From positions 1 to 64,000 of the forward strand of contig AZKM01000008.1 of the NCBI GenBank assembly GCA_000510425.1: a stretch of DNA of 64,000 bases, written 5' to 3'. Made by a program: the position numbers and the translations under genes. Positions 1 to 8,734 of this stretch are shown here, piece after piece. A model generated the notes under the pieces. That model searched no databases. It was not told where the DNA came from and saw only the letters and a program-made list of their open reading frames with translations. Position 1 is the stretch's first letter, and the number at the start of each line of letters is the position of its first letter. The DNA is from Eubacterium nodatum ATCC 33099. Its GTDB lineage: Bacteria; Bacillota; Clostridia; Peptostreptococcales; Anaerovoracaceae.

Positions 1-101
1 GGGCGGGGTTTTTCTTTCACCCCTCGTGAGAAGATTGGTGTTTATTATATCATATCCCTTTTCATATTGGCAAGTCGTTTTTTCCTTTTTTTATGATAAA
101 T

Positions 102-118
102 TGCCATTTTTTATACAC
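102..118. repeat. Left 17-bp direct repeat flanking the IS30 element
   Basis: TGCCATTTTTTATACAC here is repeated perfectly and in the same orientation at 1202-1218, exactly 1100 bp away. The two copies bracket the transposase region, which is what a target-site duplication looks like. The length is far above the 2-4 bp usual for IS30 elements, although long duplications are known for a few IS30 members of mycoplasmas such as IS1630. Confidence 0.75.
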
Positions 119-1201
119 GGTAAGTTCTAAAATGAAGTTAGCCACCTAAAAGGAATTAGATAACAAAAAAGCATCTTTAAGCGATATAATTAAGTTGAAA
201 CCAAAAATCATATCATATTAAGGAGCTTAAAGATGCAAGAACATTATACACCAAATAATAAACATTTAACACTAAAAGAACGTCAATTAATCGAATTATG
301 GACAAGTGAAGGGAAAAGTAATCGCTATATAGCTAAGCTGCTTGGCAAATCCCATCAGACGATAAACAATGAAATAAAAAGAGGAATGGTTTTACAGCAG
401 TTGCGCTCCGGTCTTTATAGGCGAGTATACAGGACAGAATATGCACAAAGGAAATATATTCGGAATAGAAAAAAGTCTGTAAGACACATTAGATTAGATA
501 AAGAGACATATAAGAGAATTAAATATTATCTTAAGAGGCATTACTCTCCTGAGATGATAGTTAACAAAGGCTATGTAGATGTTCCTGTATCGACCATATA
601 CTATTGGATTCACCAAGGATATTTAGGAAGCCAAAGGGACTGTCTGATATATCCACAAAAGCCAAAGAGAAAAAGACCTGTCAAGAGCGAGAAATTTAGA
701 GGATTTGGAAAAACTATTGATGAACGCCCTGATTATATTAATGAAAGAACGGAAATAGGGCATTTTGAAATAGACACGGTAATATTGACACGCGAAAAAA
801 ATCAGTGTCTGCTTACAATGACAGATAGAAAATCAAGATATGAGATAATACGATTAATAAAAGATAAAACCGGTAAAGCCGTTAATGAAGCATTATCGGC
901 TTTAATCAAAGAGTATGAAATAAAGTCAATAACAGCAGATAATGGAACTTAATTTGCTAGATTATCCGATGTAATCTCTAAAGATAATATTTATTATGCC
1001 CATCCATATAGCAGCTATGAAAGAGGAAGCAACGAAAATCACAATCGCCTAATTCGCAGACATTTACCTAAAGGTTCTAAAAACACCACCTCAGCTGAGG
1101 TGGCAAGAATAGAACTTTGGATAAACAAATATCCTAAAAGAATGTTTAATTATTTGACTCCGGAAATGATTTATCATTGTGGCTAACTTCATCTTGCAAT
1201 A
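119..1201 (+). mobile_element. IS30-family insertion sequence, about 1.08 kb
   Basis: The element contains one IS30-type transposase gene on the plus strand, now interrupted by a stop codon. A 14-bp perfect inverted repeat, ATGAAGTTAGCCAC at 132-145 and its complement at 1179-1192, marks the terminal repeats. Imperfect complementarity continues outward for several bases. Identical 17-bp direct repeats (102-118, 1202-1218) flank the element. The inverted repeats lie 13 bp from the left direct repeat but 9 bp from the right one, so the exact tips are uncertain. It has inserted just beyond the terminator of the fatty acid transporter gene. With an interrupted transposase it is probably immobile unless helped in trans or by readthrough. 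Confidence 0.85.
233..1186 (+). pseudogene. IS30-family transposase interrupted by an in-frame stop codon
   Basis: The first 239 codons encode an IS30 transposase: an N-terminal helix-turn-helix (LTLKERQLIELW, then SNRYIAKLLGKSHQTI) and the start of the DDE catalytic domain (HFEIDTVI with the first Asp, ITADNGT with the second). At 950-952 the codon after NGT is TAA where family members have GAA (NGTEF). The same frame then continues unbroken for 77 codons (FARLSDVI, ERGSNENHNRLIRRHLPKG carrying the catalytic Glu region, ending YHCG) to a TAA at 1184-1186. A single G-to-T change is therefore the simplest explanation. The ATG is preceded by AAGGAGCTTAAAG. The truncated product would lack the third catalytic residue. 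Confidence 0.9.
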
Positions 1202-1218
1202 TGCCATTTTTTATACAC
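1202..1218. repeat. Right 17-bp direct repeat flanking the IS30 element
   Basis: Perfect copy of 102-118. It lies between the IS right end and the terminator hairpin of the neighbouring minus-strand transporter gene, so this copy probably belongs to the original target. Confidence 0.75.
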
Positions 1219-1252
1219 AAAGAGCGTGACCCACTTTCATAGGTCACGCTCT
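1214..1252 (-). terminator. Rho-independent terminator of the atoE-like gene
   Basis: A perfect 11-bp stem (AGAGCGTGACC at 1221-1231 with GGTCACGCTCT at 1242-1252) with a 10-nt loop lies 10 bp past the stop codon. Reading on the minus strand the stem is followed by a short T-rich stretch (TTTGTGTAT), so the T-tract is weak. The IS30 insertion lies directly beyond it. Confidence 0.7.
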
Positions 1253-1261
1253 TGTCAGTTT

Positions 1262-2620
1262 CTAGATCAAACCTACTATTAAGAATCCGCCGCAAACAAC
1301 AATTCCTGTAAATAATAGTGTAATCAAACAGTATCCCATAATATCTCTGGCAGATAGACCTGCAATACCAAGTGCCGGCAATGCCCAAAACGGCTGAATC
1401 ATATTGGTCCATGCATCTCCCCAGGCAATAGCCATTCCTGTCAGTGAAGGTGAAACGCCCAAATGCTGACCTGCCGGCATCATAATAGGACCCTGCACTG
1501 CCCACTGTCCTCCTCCTGACGGAACGAACAGATTAACAATTCCTGCTGATAAGAATGTAAACAGAGGAAAAGTCACTCTATTTGATATTGAAACAAACCC
1601 GTTACTTATAAAACCGGCTAAAGAAATTCCGTTTTCGGGATTAGCTGTAATCATCATAGCCATGATTCCTGCATAGAATGGGAACTGAAGTATAATTCCT
1701 GCCGAACCTTTTGTTGCTTCTGTAATGGCCCTTACATAAGCTATAGGGGTCTTATGACAAATGATTCCCAGTATCAAGAATATAAAGTTTACTATATTCA
1801 ATGTAATATTAAACCCGTTTTTGCCGAAATAAATTACCAGATACACAATACCTGCAACTGCAATGATTACAGATGGAATCCAGCTGTTTTCTATTTTTTC
1901 CGCAGGAGTAACCGGTTTTACATAAGGATAAACCTCTTCTTCTAAAAGTCCCGGATCTACAGTTATAACCTCATCCTTATCGGGATGCATTTTCGCATTG
2001 ATGAATGGTAGGCATATCAATATTACTAATATTATTATCAAATTATATGGAGCAAATATAGTCGTAGAAGTAGGAAGAGCTTCTGTAACAGCGCCTCCCG
2101 TAGCCTTCATCAAGGCCTCTTTTCCCGGCGTTGCCAGTGCAAGAGGGATCGAACCGGAAAATCCGGCATGCCAGACAACAAAGCCGGAATATGCTGATGC
2201 AATAAGCAATCTGTAATCAACACCTTCAACCTGTCTTGCAATTTCTTTCGCAAGTATAGCCCCCACTACCAATCCGAAGCCCCAGTTAATCCAGCATGCA
2301 ATCAAAGAGAAAAAAGTAACGATGAGGATTCCCTGTTTAGGACCTTTTGCCAGACTTGCAATTGAAGAAACAATTCCACGAACAACTTTCGCATTTGCAA
2401 GGGCACTACCCAAAACCAGAACTAAAGCCATCTGCATTGAGAAAAGTAATAATCCCCAGGCACCTGTTCCCCATGCCTCTACTAATGTAATCGGTCCCAT
2501 TCCCGTTGCCGGCATAGCAGCAACAAAAACTATTACCGTCAGAATAATGCAGAAAATAAATGGATCCGGTAAGAATCTGTTTACCAGATGAACACAACCG
2601 TTTGATAGTTTTTTAAACAT
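1262..2620 (-). CDS. atoE: Short-chain fatty acid transporter, AtoE/SCFA_trans family
   Basis: A 452-residue polytopic membrane protein that closely follows AtoE, the proposed short-chain fatty acid (butyrate/acetoacetate) uptake carrier. Family landmarks are visible: the N-terminal RFLPDPFIF, the segment CWINWGFGLVVGAILAKEIAR, HKTPIAYVRAI, LQFPFYAGIMAMM, FVPSGGGQWAVQGP and AQPFWALPALGI-like motifs. The length matches the family. I place the start at the ATG at 2620, 12 codons inside the longest ORF, because AGGAGG lies five bases before it. A consensus promoter (2683-2711) and a terminator (1214-1252) make this a single-gene transcript. No acetoacetate CoA-transferase genes lie beside it, so the substrate is inferred from the family. 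Confidence 0.88.
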   Translation of the reverse strand: MFKKLSNGCVHLVNRFLPDPFIFCIILTVIVFVAAMPATGMGPITLVEAWGTGAWGLLLFSMQMALVLVLGSALANAKVVRGIVSSIASLAKGPKQGILIVTFFSLIACWINWGFGLVVGAILAKEIARQVEGVDYRLLIASAYSGFVVWHAGFSGSIPLALATPGKEALMKATGGAVTEALPTSTTIFAPYNLIIILVILICLPFINAKMHPDKDEVITVDPGLLEEEVYPYVKPVTPAEKIENSWIPSVIIAVAGIVYLVIYFGKNGFNITLNIVNFIFLILGIICHKTPIAYVRAITEATKGSAGIILQFPFYAGIMAMMITANPENGISLAGFISNGFVSISNRVTFPLFTFLSAGIVNLFVPSGGGQWAVQGPIMMPAGQHLGVSPSLTGMAIAWGDAWTNMIQPFWALPALGIAGLSARDIMGYCLITLLFTGIVVCGGFLIVGLI

Positions 2621-2682
2621 GTCTTCCTCCTGTCCTGATATCTTGAATGTAGACATCTAAAATAAAAAGTAATTACACTCTT

Positions 2683-2711
2683 ATTTTATTCCTGCGTTAA
2701 AAGATTGTCAA
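2683..2711 (-). promoter_or_regulatory. Sigma-A-type promoter for the atoE-like gene
   Basis: On the minus strand TTGACA (2711-2706) is separated by exactly 17 bases from TAAAAT (2688-2683). This is a near-consensus housekeeping promoter about 65 bp before the chosen start codon at 2620. Confidence 0.8.
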
Positions 2712-2838
2712 TATATTGTGTGGCTTTACTTCACATTTACTTCATATTTTCTTCATTTTTATTTTGAGATTTTTACGCATTTTGCCATAGACTTTTTTTA
2801 TTTTACAATCGACAAGCCTTTAATTTTAATAGTAATTC

Positions 2839-2945
2839 CCGGCAGCTTCCTAAAATAAAAATATTCTCCTGCAAACTCCCCCGCATCACAACAATCTCCG
2901 GCAACCTACTAAAATAAAAAACTCTCCGGTCTCTTTCTAAAAATA
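2839..2945. repeat. Degenerate short repeats at the 3' end of the U32 gene
   Basis: The block CCGGCARCYTMCTAAAATAAA occurs at 2839-2860 and 2898-2920, and a diverged copy (CCGGTCTCTTTCTAAAAATAA) spans 2926-2946 across the stop codon of the U32 gene at 2937. The rest of 2712-2936 is AT-rich, with no gene I can support and no clear terminator. Confidence 0.5.
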
Positions 2946-5070
2946 ATATCTGACAACTTCTCCCTCAAAGTCCATCTTGTTCACAGATAGGGCGTTCACC
3001 TCTTTGAAAACAATTATAGTCTGATCTGAGTTTTGCCTCTCTATCGTCCTTATGGCTTTTCTGCCTTTACTCTCCAGGATTTTTTCTCTCATGCGGTGTT
3101 CCATTACCATAAGCGGATACCTGCCATTGGCAGCAGTCATTCTCTCCAGGCTGCCCGCGCATATATATATTCCAAATGTCTTTAACATATCCTTTGTTTC
3201 TTCATTGCAGACATTCAGTCCATAGTCCCCATACAAAGGAACATCCAGCCCTCGAAAGACTTCAAGCCAGCCGATATTTCCTATATATATACCACAGTCT
3301 TTACAGTGGGTGCATATTGTTTCTAAGTTATTTTTTACAAAACTTTCTTCGCTGCCTCGACTTACATTTGATATGTATGGAATTACATTCCTACTTTTTA
3401 ATTCTTCATAATGTCTTTCAAAATCCACAATCGGGATGATGTCATACACAGGCAGGTTCACATGAATTTCTTCCTCTCTGTGCAGAACATAACTTTCCCA
3501 GTCATAAAAATATTTTTCAAACCTCTTTGGGCTTTTCTCAGGTTTATGGACAGTATAACTGAATTTTTTCGATTTACGCCTTACCACCAAGGCCTCTGCC
3601 AGCTTCTCCAAAAGACTGCGTCTAAGATGATTCATTCCGGAAACCCTTAAGTCAACTTGGGCACTGCCTGTAAACCTCACATTTTTAACCTCAAAAGGCG
3701 TATTTCCACTTTTTTTCATGGCGGCTATAAATTTCTCCATATTCAAAGTTTTGTCCGAAGTGACAATATCTGTTTCTACTTCACAGGAAATTCCGTTCCC
3801 ATGATTTGCCTTTATCCTCAATTTCCCTTTTTGACTTATTGCAATTATATCTACCTGTGTTTTTCTTTTCTCTTTACTGCTGCCATCCAGGGAGATTCCT
3901 TTATAACTTCGTCTTATTTCATCCAGTTGTTCTTTCTCAGATATTCTGTAAATCAGATCTCCGGGATTCACTGTTCCTTTCAGATCCCCGATTCTAAGTC
4001 CCTTGGGAAGTTTCTTATAATAAGTTACAATATTACCTGCAAAGCTTCCGGAAGCTGTCTTGCCACTTTGTGGTCTGATTTCAATTCCATCGCCTAAAGA
4101 TAAGTTTTTAAAAAGCTTTACATCAACTAAATCTGTACCCTTAACTTTTTTCTTGACCTCCCCGATCAAAATCCCATTATGTTTAGGAATATTTTTTGAC
4201 ATCAACCTGTCGTCACTGTTGCCTTTAAAATATTGATCCGTAAATCCTCCACGGTTAAAAATCTGTTCAAGAGCATTACGATCCCCAGCACTCACCTCAT
4301 AGTATCCGTTACGATAATATTCGTCTAAATACTTTCTGTATATGCCTACAACCACACCAACATACTCCGGCGATTTCATTCTCCCTTCTATTTTCAGAGA
4401 AGCAACGCCCGCTTCAACCAGCTTTCCTAAATGGTCAATCAGGCTTAAATCCTTAGGACTTAGAGCATGACTCCCCTTCTCCATCAATCTGACATCTTCA
4501 TCAAAAGAATTATACCTTAGTCTGCAAGGTTGTGCACACTCACCTCTATTGCCGCTTCGCCCTCCAAAAGCACGGCTCAACTGACACTGACCGGAGTAGC
4601 ATATACAAATAGCACCGTGCACAAAAGTCTCAATTTCAGTTTCCGTATTGGCGCAAATAAATTTTATCTCCTCACAGGATAATTCTCTTGATAAAACAAC
4701 TCGTCTAAATCCCATGCGTTCGGCAGCTTTTACCCCATCAAGTGAATGTACTGTTCCCTGAGTTGAAAGGTGTAAAGGAAAATCCGGCAAGTTCTTATAA
4801 ATTAAAGAAGCAAGCCCCAAATCCTGAACGATTAAGGCGTCTACTCCGGTTTCATAAAGAAAGGTTGCATATTCAAGTGCGTCCCGAAGTTCATCATCCC
4901 GAAGCAGAATATTCATGGCAACATGAACATCTACCCCTCTCTTGTGGGCAAAATCAACAGCTTTTACCAACATTGCATCATCAAAGTTTCCCGCCTTCAT
5001 CTGCTATAAATTGCTCTACTCCCCCTGCCGGTGCCAGTAATTCAACTTTTTTATTATTTTTCTTTTTCAT
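2937..5070 (-). pseudogene. U32 peptidase-family gene (RlhA/YhbU-like) with an out-of-frame 5' deletion
   Basis: The main frame (ATG at 5000, 687 codons) encodes a U32 family protein with the PS01276-type signature ETFVHGAICICYSGQCQLS, the following iron-sulfur-type cysteines (GNRGECAQPCR) and a long C-terminal DUF3656-like part. It begins directly at KAGNFDDAML. The expected N-terminus (ELLAPAG, then AVxNGADAVYLGG) is missing from that frame. It lies just upstream in another frame: an ATG at 5070 reads MKKKNNKKVELLAPAGGVEQFIA and then runs into TGA at 4981-4983. About 20-25 codons of the first barrel strand region appear deleted with a frame change. The family modifies rRNA or tRNA by hydroxylation (RlhA, TrhP) or acts as a protease-like factor. 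This copy is probably non-functional unless translation from 5000 gives a stable product. Confidence 0.75.
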
Positions 5071-5188
5071 TTTGATTCTCACTATTTAATGCCTGCCGTT
5101 CAGGTTTAAAAACAGATTATGTGTAGTCAGCAGAACCCGAAATCAATACATGCCAGGCATTTCGTTATTTATTAAGGGGAGTTTATGA

Positions 5189-5232
5189 TACATCTACTGA
5201 AGTTCATGCCCGATACTTCAGTTCTTGATGTA
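5189..5232. other. Intergenic two-tier inverted repeat
   Basis: An inner 8-bp stem (ACTGAAGT at 5196-5203 with ACTTCAGT at 5215-5222) is nested in an outer 6-bp stem (TACATC at 5189-5194 with GATGTA at 5227-5232). No T-run follows on either strand, so it is not an ordinary terminator. It lies between the arcC terminator and the U32 gene and may be a leader RNA structure or an operator. The remainder of 5071-5261 shows no gene. Confidence 0.5.
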
Positions 5233-5261
5233 GAAACATCACCCTGATACTAACATGATAT

Positions 5262-5297
5262 TTATAAAAAACCGAAGGCGAACTGTCACCTTCGGAG
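5262..5297 (-). terminator. Rho-independent terminator of the arc operon
   Basis: The minus strand reads CCGAAGG, a 10-nt loop region, CCTTCGG (5295-5272), then TTTTTATAAA. It lies 27 bp after the arcC stop codon and closes the arcB-arcA-arcC transcript. Confidence 0.85.
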
Positions 5298-5324
5298 TTT
5301 AATAGTCTTTAGTTATACATAAAC

Positions 5325-6266
5325 TTATGCTTTGAAAACTGTACCGGTTTTACCTTCCAAAGCTTCAACCGCTTTGTCCAAAGAAGTTATAATAGCTTTC
5401 TTTGATGGGTTTGACCTTATAAATTTCATAGCAGCCTGTACCTTCGGAAGCATACTTCCCGGTGCAAACTGTCCTTCTTCAATATATTTCTCAGCATCAG
5501 CCATTGTTAATTCTCCCAGATTTTCCTGGTTTGGTTTATTAAAGTTAATTGCAACCTTCTCGACTTCTGTAAGAATCATCAATGTATCAGCATCAACTTC
5601 CTCTGCCAGAAGTTCTGCACCGAAGTCCTTATCAATTACTGCTGCAACGCCCTCTAAAGAACCGTCGGCTTTTTCAATTACCGGAATTCCGCCGCCGCCA
5701 ACAGATACCGTTATTGTTGTAGGCCACAGCCTGCGAATAGCATCAATTTCTACGATTTTTTTAGGAATGGGAGAAGCCACAACCCTTCTCCAGCCTCTTC
5801 CGGCATCTTCCTTAATAGAATATCCCTTCTCTCTTTCTAAAGCCTTTGCTTCTTCTTCAGAGTAGAATGGTCCTATCGGCTTTGTAGGATTCTTGAATCC
5901 CGGATCATCTCCATCCACCACAACCTGGGTTTCAAGTGTAGAAACCGGAACCGGATGATTTCTCTGCACCAGAGCAAATCTCAGCGCCTGCTGGATATGA
6001 TAACCGATATATCCCTGTGACATGGCACCGCAAACATCGAAAGGCATTGCCGGAGTCACTTCTTTAGCTGTTTCTGAAGCTAAAAGAATTCTTCCTACCT
6101 GTGGGCCGTTTCCGTGTACGATACCGACTTCATAACCCTTGCAGCTGATATCAGCAATGTATTCGCAAGTCTTTTTTACTACTTCAAGCTGAGCTTCTGC
6201 CGTTGCTTCGCCTTTTCCCGATTGAAGTGCGTTCCCACCCAGCGCAATTACAATTTTTTCTGCCAT
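5325..6266 (-). CDS. arcC: Carbamate kinase
   Basis: This 313-residue protein is the last enzyme of the arginine deiminase pathway. It transfers phosphate from carbamoyl phosphate to ADP, giving ATP, CO2 and ammonia in the cytoplasm. It carries the amino-acid-kinase fold signatures IALGGNALQ near residue 7, VHGNGPQVGRIL near residue 50, and VSVGGGGIPV in the middle. The start has AGGAGATAAATTTA before the ATG. It follows arcA by 27 bp and is followed by a strong terminator, so it is the last gene of the operon. Confidence 0.95.
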   Translation of the reverse strand: MAEKIVIALGGNALQSGKGEATAEAQLEVVKKTCEYIADISCKGYEVGIVHGNGPQVGRILLASETAKEVTPAMPFDVCGAMSQGYIGYHIQQALRFALVQRNHPVPVSTLETQVVVDGDDPGFKNPTKPIGPFYSEEEAKALEREKGYSIKEDAGRGWRRVVASPIPKKIVEIDAIRRLWPTTITVSVGGGGIPVIEKADGSLEGVAAVIDKDFGAELLAEEVDADTLMILTEVEKVAINFNKPNQENLGELTMADAEKYIEEGQFAPGSMLPKVQAAMKFIRSNPSKKAIITSLDKAVEALEGKTGTVFKA

Positions 6267-6293
6267 TAAATTTATCTCCTATTTTCTGGTTTT

Positions 6294-7514
6294 TTATAAG
6301 TCGTCTCTGTTAACAGGACAAGACATACAGCGAGGACCTCCTCTTCCTCTCGAAAGTTCGGCACTTTCAATTTCAAGAACCTTGATTCCTTTCTTGTCCA
6401 ACAAATCATTTGTTACATAGTTTCTATTATAAGTCACTACTGTTCCCGGAGCAATTGCCAGAGTATTTGATCCGTCATTCCACTGTTCTCTCTGAGCTGC
6501 CATAAAGTCAGTACCTCCGCAACGGATAAGATCAACTGCAGGTACATTTAGAACCTTAGCCAGCAGATGACTCAATTCATCTGTAACGGACTTGTAGTTA
6601 AGCTGTCCGTCTGCACCCATTGTAACTTCAAACAACTGCAGAGGTCCTTCGATTTCCGGATGAATTGTGAACTTGTCATAGTCAACCATCGTAAACACTG
6701 TATCAAGATGCATGAACGCTCTCTTCTCAGGAATCCGGAATACGATTACCCGCTTAAAGGTTGAGTTCTTAAGAACATTTGAGGCAAAGTATTCAATTCC
6801 CGATGCCGTTGTTCTCTGTGACAGGCCAATGGCTACCGTTTCTTTGTTGAGTACCAGAACATCTCCACCTTCGATTGAGTGCGGACCGTTGTAGTCGTAC
6901 CAGAGCTGTGAACCCTCCGGTGCAAAGTCCTTGTTGTAATTGTACATATACTGAAGAAGTATTACTTCTCTTCTTCTTGCAGGTGTACTCATGTGATGCA
7001 GATTCAGCCCGTTACCTATACAAGCACCCGGATCTCTTGTAAAATACAGATTAGGCATCGGGTCCATGTAAAACGGATAATCATCTGTTACCAAATCTGA
7101 AAGACTCTTAGCTTCAAATTCTTTGATGTCTTCCTTTCTGACTCCGGCGATAATCTTTGCTACCATTTCCTTTTCAGGCATAGCATATAGATAATCGAAA
7201 ATAGCTTCACGGATACCTTGAGAGTTTAAGTCACTTTCAGATAAAATATCATTTAGGAAAGCCTTTTTTACTTCAGGATCTGCAATAGCTTTTGCCGTTT
7301 CATCAACATAATATATGACTTCAACCCCATTATCCCTCAGAAGCTGTGCAAAAGCGTCATGCTCCTTCTGTGCCTGCTCAATATATGGGATGTCATCAAA
7401 TAACAGCCTTGCAAAGTTATCAGGTGTAAGCCCTTCAACCTCTGCTCCGAGACGGTGAAGTAGAACCTTATTCAACTTACCGATTTCGGAAAAATTATGA
7501 ATTCCAGGATACAT
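6294..7514 (-). CDS. arcA: Arginine deiminase
   Basis: A 406-residue arginine deiminase that hydrolyses arginine to citrulline and ammonia. Conserved blocks include FTRDPGACIG, SIEGGDVLVL, the histidine motif HLDTVFTMVD, and the C-terminal GRGGPRCMSC in which Cys396 is the expected catalytic nucleophile. The start codon follows AAAGGAGAATTATT. It sits between arcB (75 bp upstream) and arcC, forming the classic catabolic operon. No arginine/ornithine antiporter gene (arcD) is present in the cluster, so uptake must be encoded elsewhere. Confidence 0.96.
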   Translation of the reverse strand: MYPGIHNFSEIGKLNKVLLHRLGAEVEGLTPDNFARLLFDDIPYIEQAQKEHDAFAQLLRDNGVEVIYYVDETAKAIADPEVKKAFLNDILSESDLNSQGIREAIFDYLYAMPEKEMVAKIIAGVRKEDIKEFEAKSLSDLVTDDYPFYMDPMPNLYFTRDPGACIGNGLNLHHMSTPARRREVILLQYMYNYNKDFAPEGSQLWYDYNGPHSIEGGDVLVLNKETVAIGLSQRTTASGIEYFASNVLKNSTFKRVIVFRIPEKRAFMHLDTVFTMVDYDKFTIHPEIEGPLQLFEVTMGADGQLNYKSVTDELSHLLAKVLNVPAVDLIRCGGTDFMAAQREQWNDGSNTLAIAPGTVVTYNRNYVTNDLLDKKGIKVLEIESAELSRGRGGPRCMSCPVNRDDL

Positions 7515-7589
7515 AATAATTCTCCTTTACTTTTTATAATATGTCCTCAACAATTTATCTTTCTTATAAATACCGCTAAATACTTATTT

Positions 7590-8585
7590 TTAGCCTATTG
7601 TCGCTACAATTACCGCTTTAATAGTGTGCATTCTGTTTTCTGCTTCATCAAAGGCTACAGAATGTCTGCTCAGGAATACTTCATCGGTAACTTCACGAAT
7701 ATCATATCCGAGGTCTTTCTGTTCCTTTGACATTGTCGTATCAAAGTCGTGGAAGCTTGGTAAACAGTGCATAAAGATTACATCAGGATTTTCTGTCTTG
7801 TCCAGGAACTCTTTTGTAACTTTAAAAGGTGTCAAAAGCTTAACTCTTTCAGGAATCTGGTCTTCTTCTCCCATTGAAGCCCAAATATCCGTGTAGATTA
7901 CATCCGCACCCTTCAGGCAGGATTCATCACTGCTTACGCTGATTGAAGCACCTGTTTCTTTTGCAACTTCCTGTGCCCTTGCAAGAACATCTTTATCAAC
8001 TTCTGCTGCCAGTTCTTCCGGTCCGTAAGCTACAAACTCCATGCCCATCTTCGCACAACCGTACATCCATGCGTATGCCATATTGTTTCTGACATCGCCG
8101 ACAAAAACAACCTTAACCTTATGCAGCGGTTTAGCAACATGTTCTTCTATAGTAAGAAGGTCAGCCAAAATCTGTGTAGGGTGATCAACATCTGTAAGAC
8201 CGTTCCAAACCGGAACACCTGCATTGTCTGCCAGTTCCTCTACAACGCTCTGCTTAAATCCTCTGTATTCAATACCGTCATAAAATCTTCCCAAAACCTT
8301 TGCTGTATCGGCAATAGTTTCCTTTTTGCCCATCTGTGATGATTTGCTGTCAAGGAATGTTACACCTGCGCCTTCGTCCATAGCCGCCACTTCAAACGCA
8401 CATCTTGTTCTTGTCGATGTTTTTTCAAACAGAAGAACGATGTTCTTTCCTTTAAGAACATGGTTTACAATTCCTGCTCTTTTCTTAGCCTTGAGATCAT
8501 GTGCCAAGTCAAGCATGTAGCGAATTTCCGTAGGTGTGAAATCCATAAGTGTTAAGAAATGTCTTCCTTTCAAGTTTACTGCCAT
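7590..8585 (-). CDS. arcB: Ornithine carbamoyltransferase, catabolic
   Basis: A 331-residue ornithine carbamoyltransferase; in this setting it runs in the phosphorolytic direction, splitting citrulline to ornithine and carbamoyl phosphate for carbamate kinase. The carbamoyl phosphate loop STRTRC lies near residue 57, HPTQILADLLT mid-protein, and the active-site HCLPSFHD near residue 270. AAAAAGGAGAAAAAC precedes the ATG. As the first gene of the arc operon it follows an intergenic region with candidate MocR boxes. The catabolic role is inferred from linkage to arcA and arcC. Confidence 0.95.
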   Translation of the reverse strand: MAVNLKGRHFLTLMDFTPTEIRYMLDLAHDLKAKKRAGIVNHVLKGKNIVLLFEKTSTRTRCAFEVAAMDEGAGVTFLDSKSSQMGKKETIADTAKVLGRFYDGIEYRGFKQSVVEELADNAGVPVWNGLTDVDHPTQILADLLTIEEHVAKPLHKVKVVFVGDVRNNMAYAWMYGCAKMGMEFVAYGPEELAAEVDKDVLARAQEVAKETGASISVSSDESCLKGADVIYTDIWASMGEEDQIPERVKLLTPFKVTKEFLDKTENPDVIFMHCLPSFHDFDTTMSKEQKDLGYDIREVTDEVFLSRHSVAFDEAENRMHTIKAVIVATIG

Positions 8586-8648
8586 TGTTTTTCTCCTTTT
8601 TGTAGATTTATTAACTAAAATTTATCGTCTTCCGATATTGTCAATAAT

Positions 8649-8704
8649 ACTATATCAAATATACATAAAAAAGTACCAGTTTCTCTTTTATTTTAGGTAC
8701 CAGT
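8649..8704 (-). promoter_or_regulatory. Candidate arc promoter with paired MocR-type boxes
   Basis: Two direct copies of ACTGGTAC (minus strand; 8704-8697 and 8680-8673) lie 24 bp apart, followed 18 bp later by a TATAGT -10 element (8654-8649) that has no good -35 of its own. MocR/GabR-type regulators typically bind spaced direct repeats of this style (GabR ATACCA, TauR CTGGAC), and the gene immediately upstream encodes such a regulator. The nearer box overlaps the -35 position, which would suit activation. An alternative TTGACA (8644-8639) lies downstream but has only a poor -10. Confidence 0.55.
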
Positions 8705-8734
8705 GCTTTCTCTTCTCAATTTTATTCTTTTTAT

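Noticed and set aside
1-101. Possible terminator or gene end at the left edge
   Set aside because: A GGGGT/ACCCC pairing near 5-23 is visible but too short and cut by the window edge to call; no ORF is supported.
1146-1505. A 119-codon minus-strand ORF at the 3' end of the transporter gene
   Set aside because: It overlaps the atoE-like gene in another frame and runs into the IS element; no SD and no family resemblance.
8616-8644. TTGACA at 8644-8639 as the main arc promoter
   Set aside because: At 16-18 bp spacing the -10 would be ATTTTA or worse. The upstream TATAGT with MocR boxes is a better candidate, though this one is not excluded.
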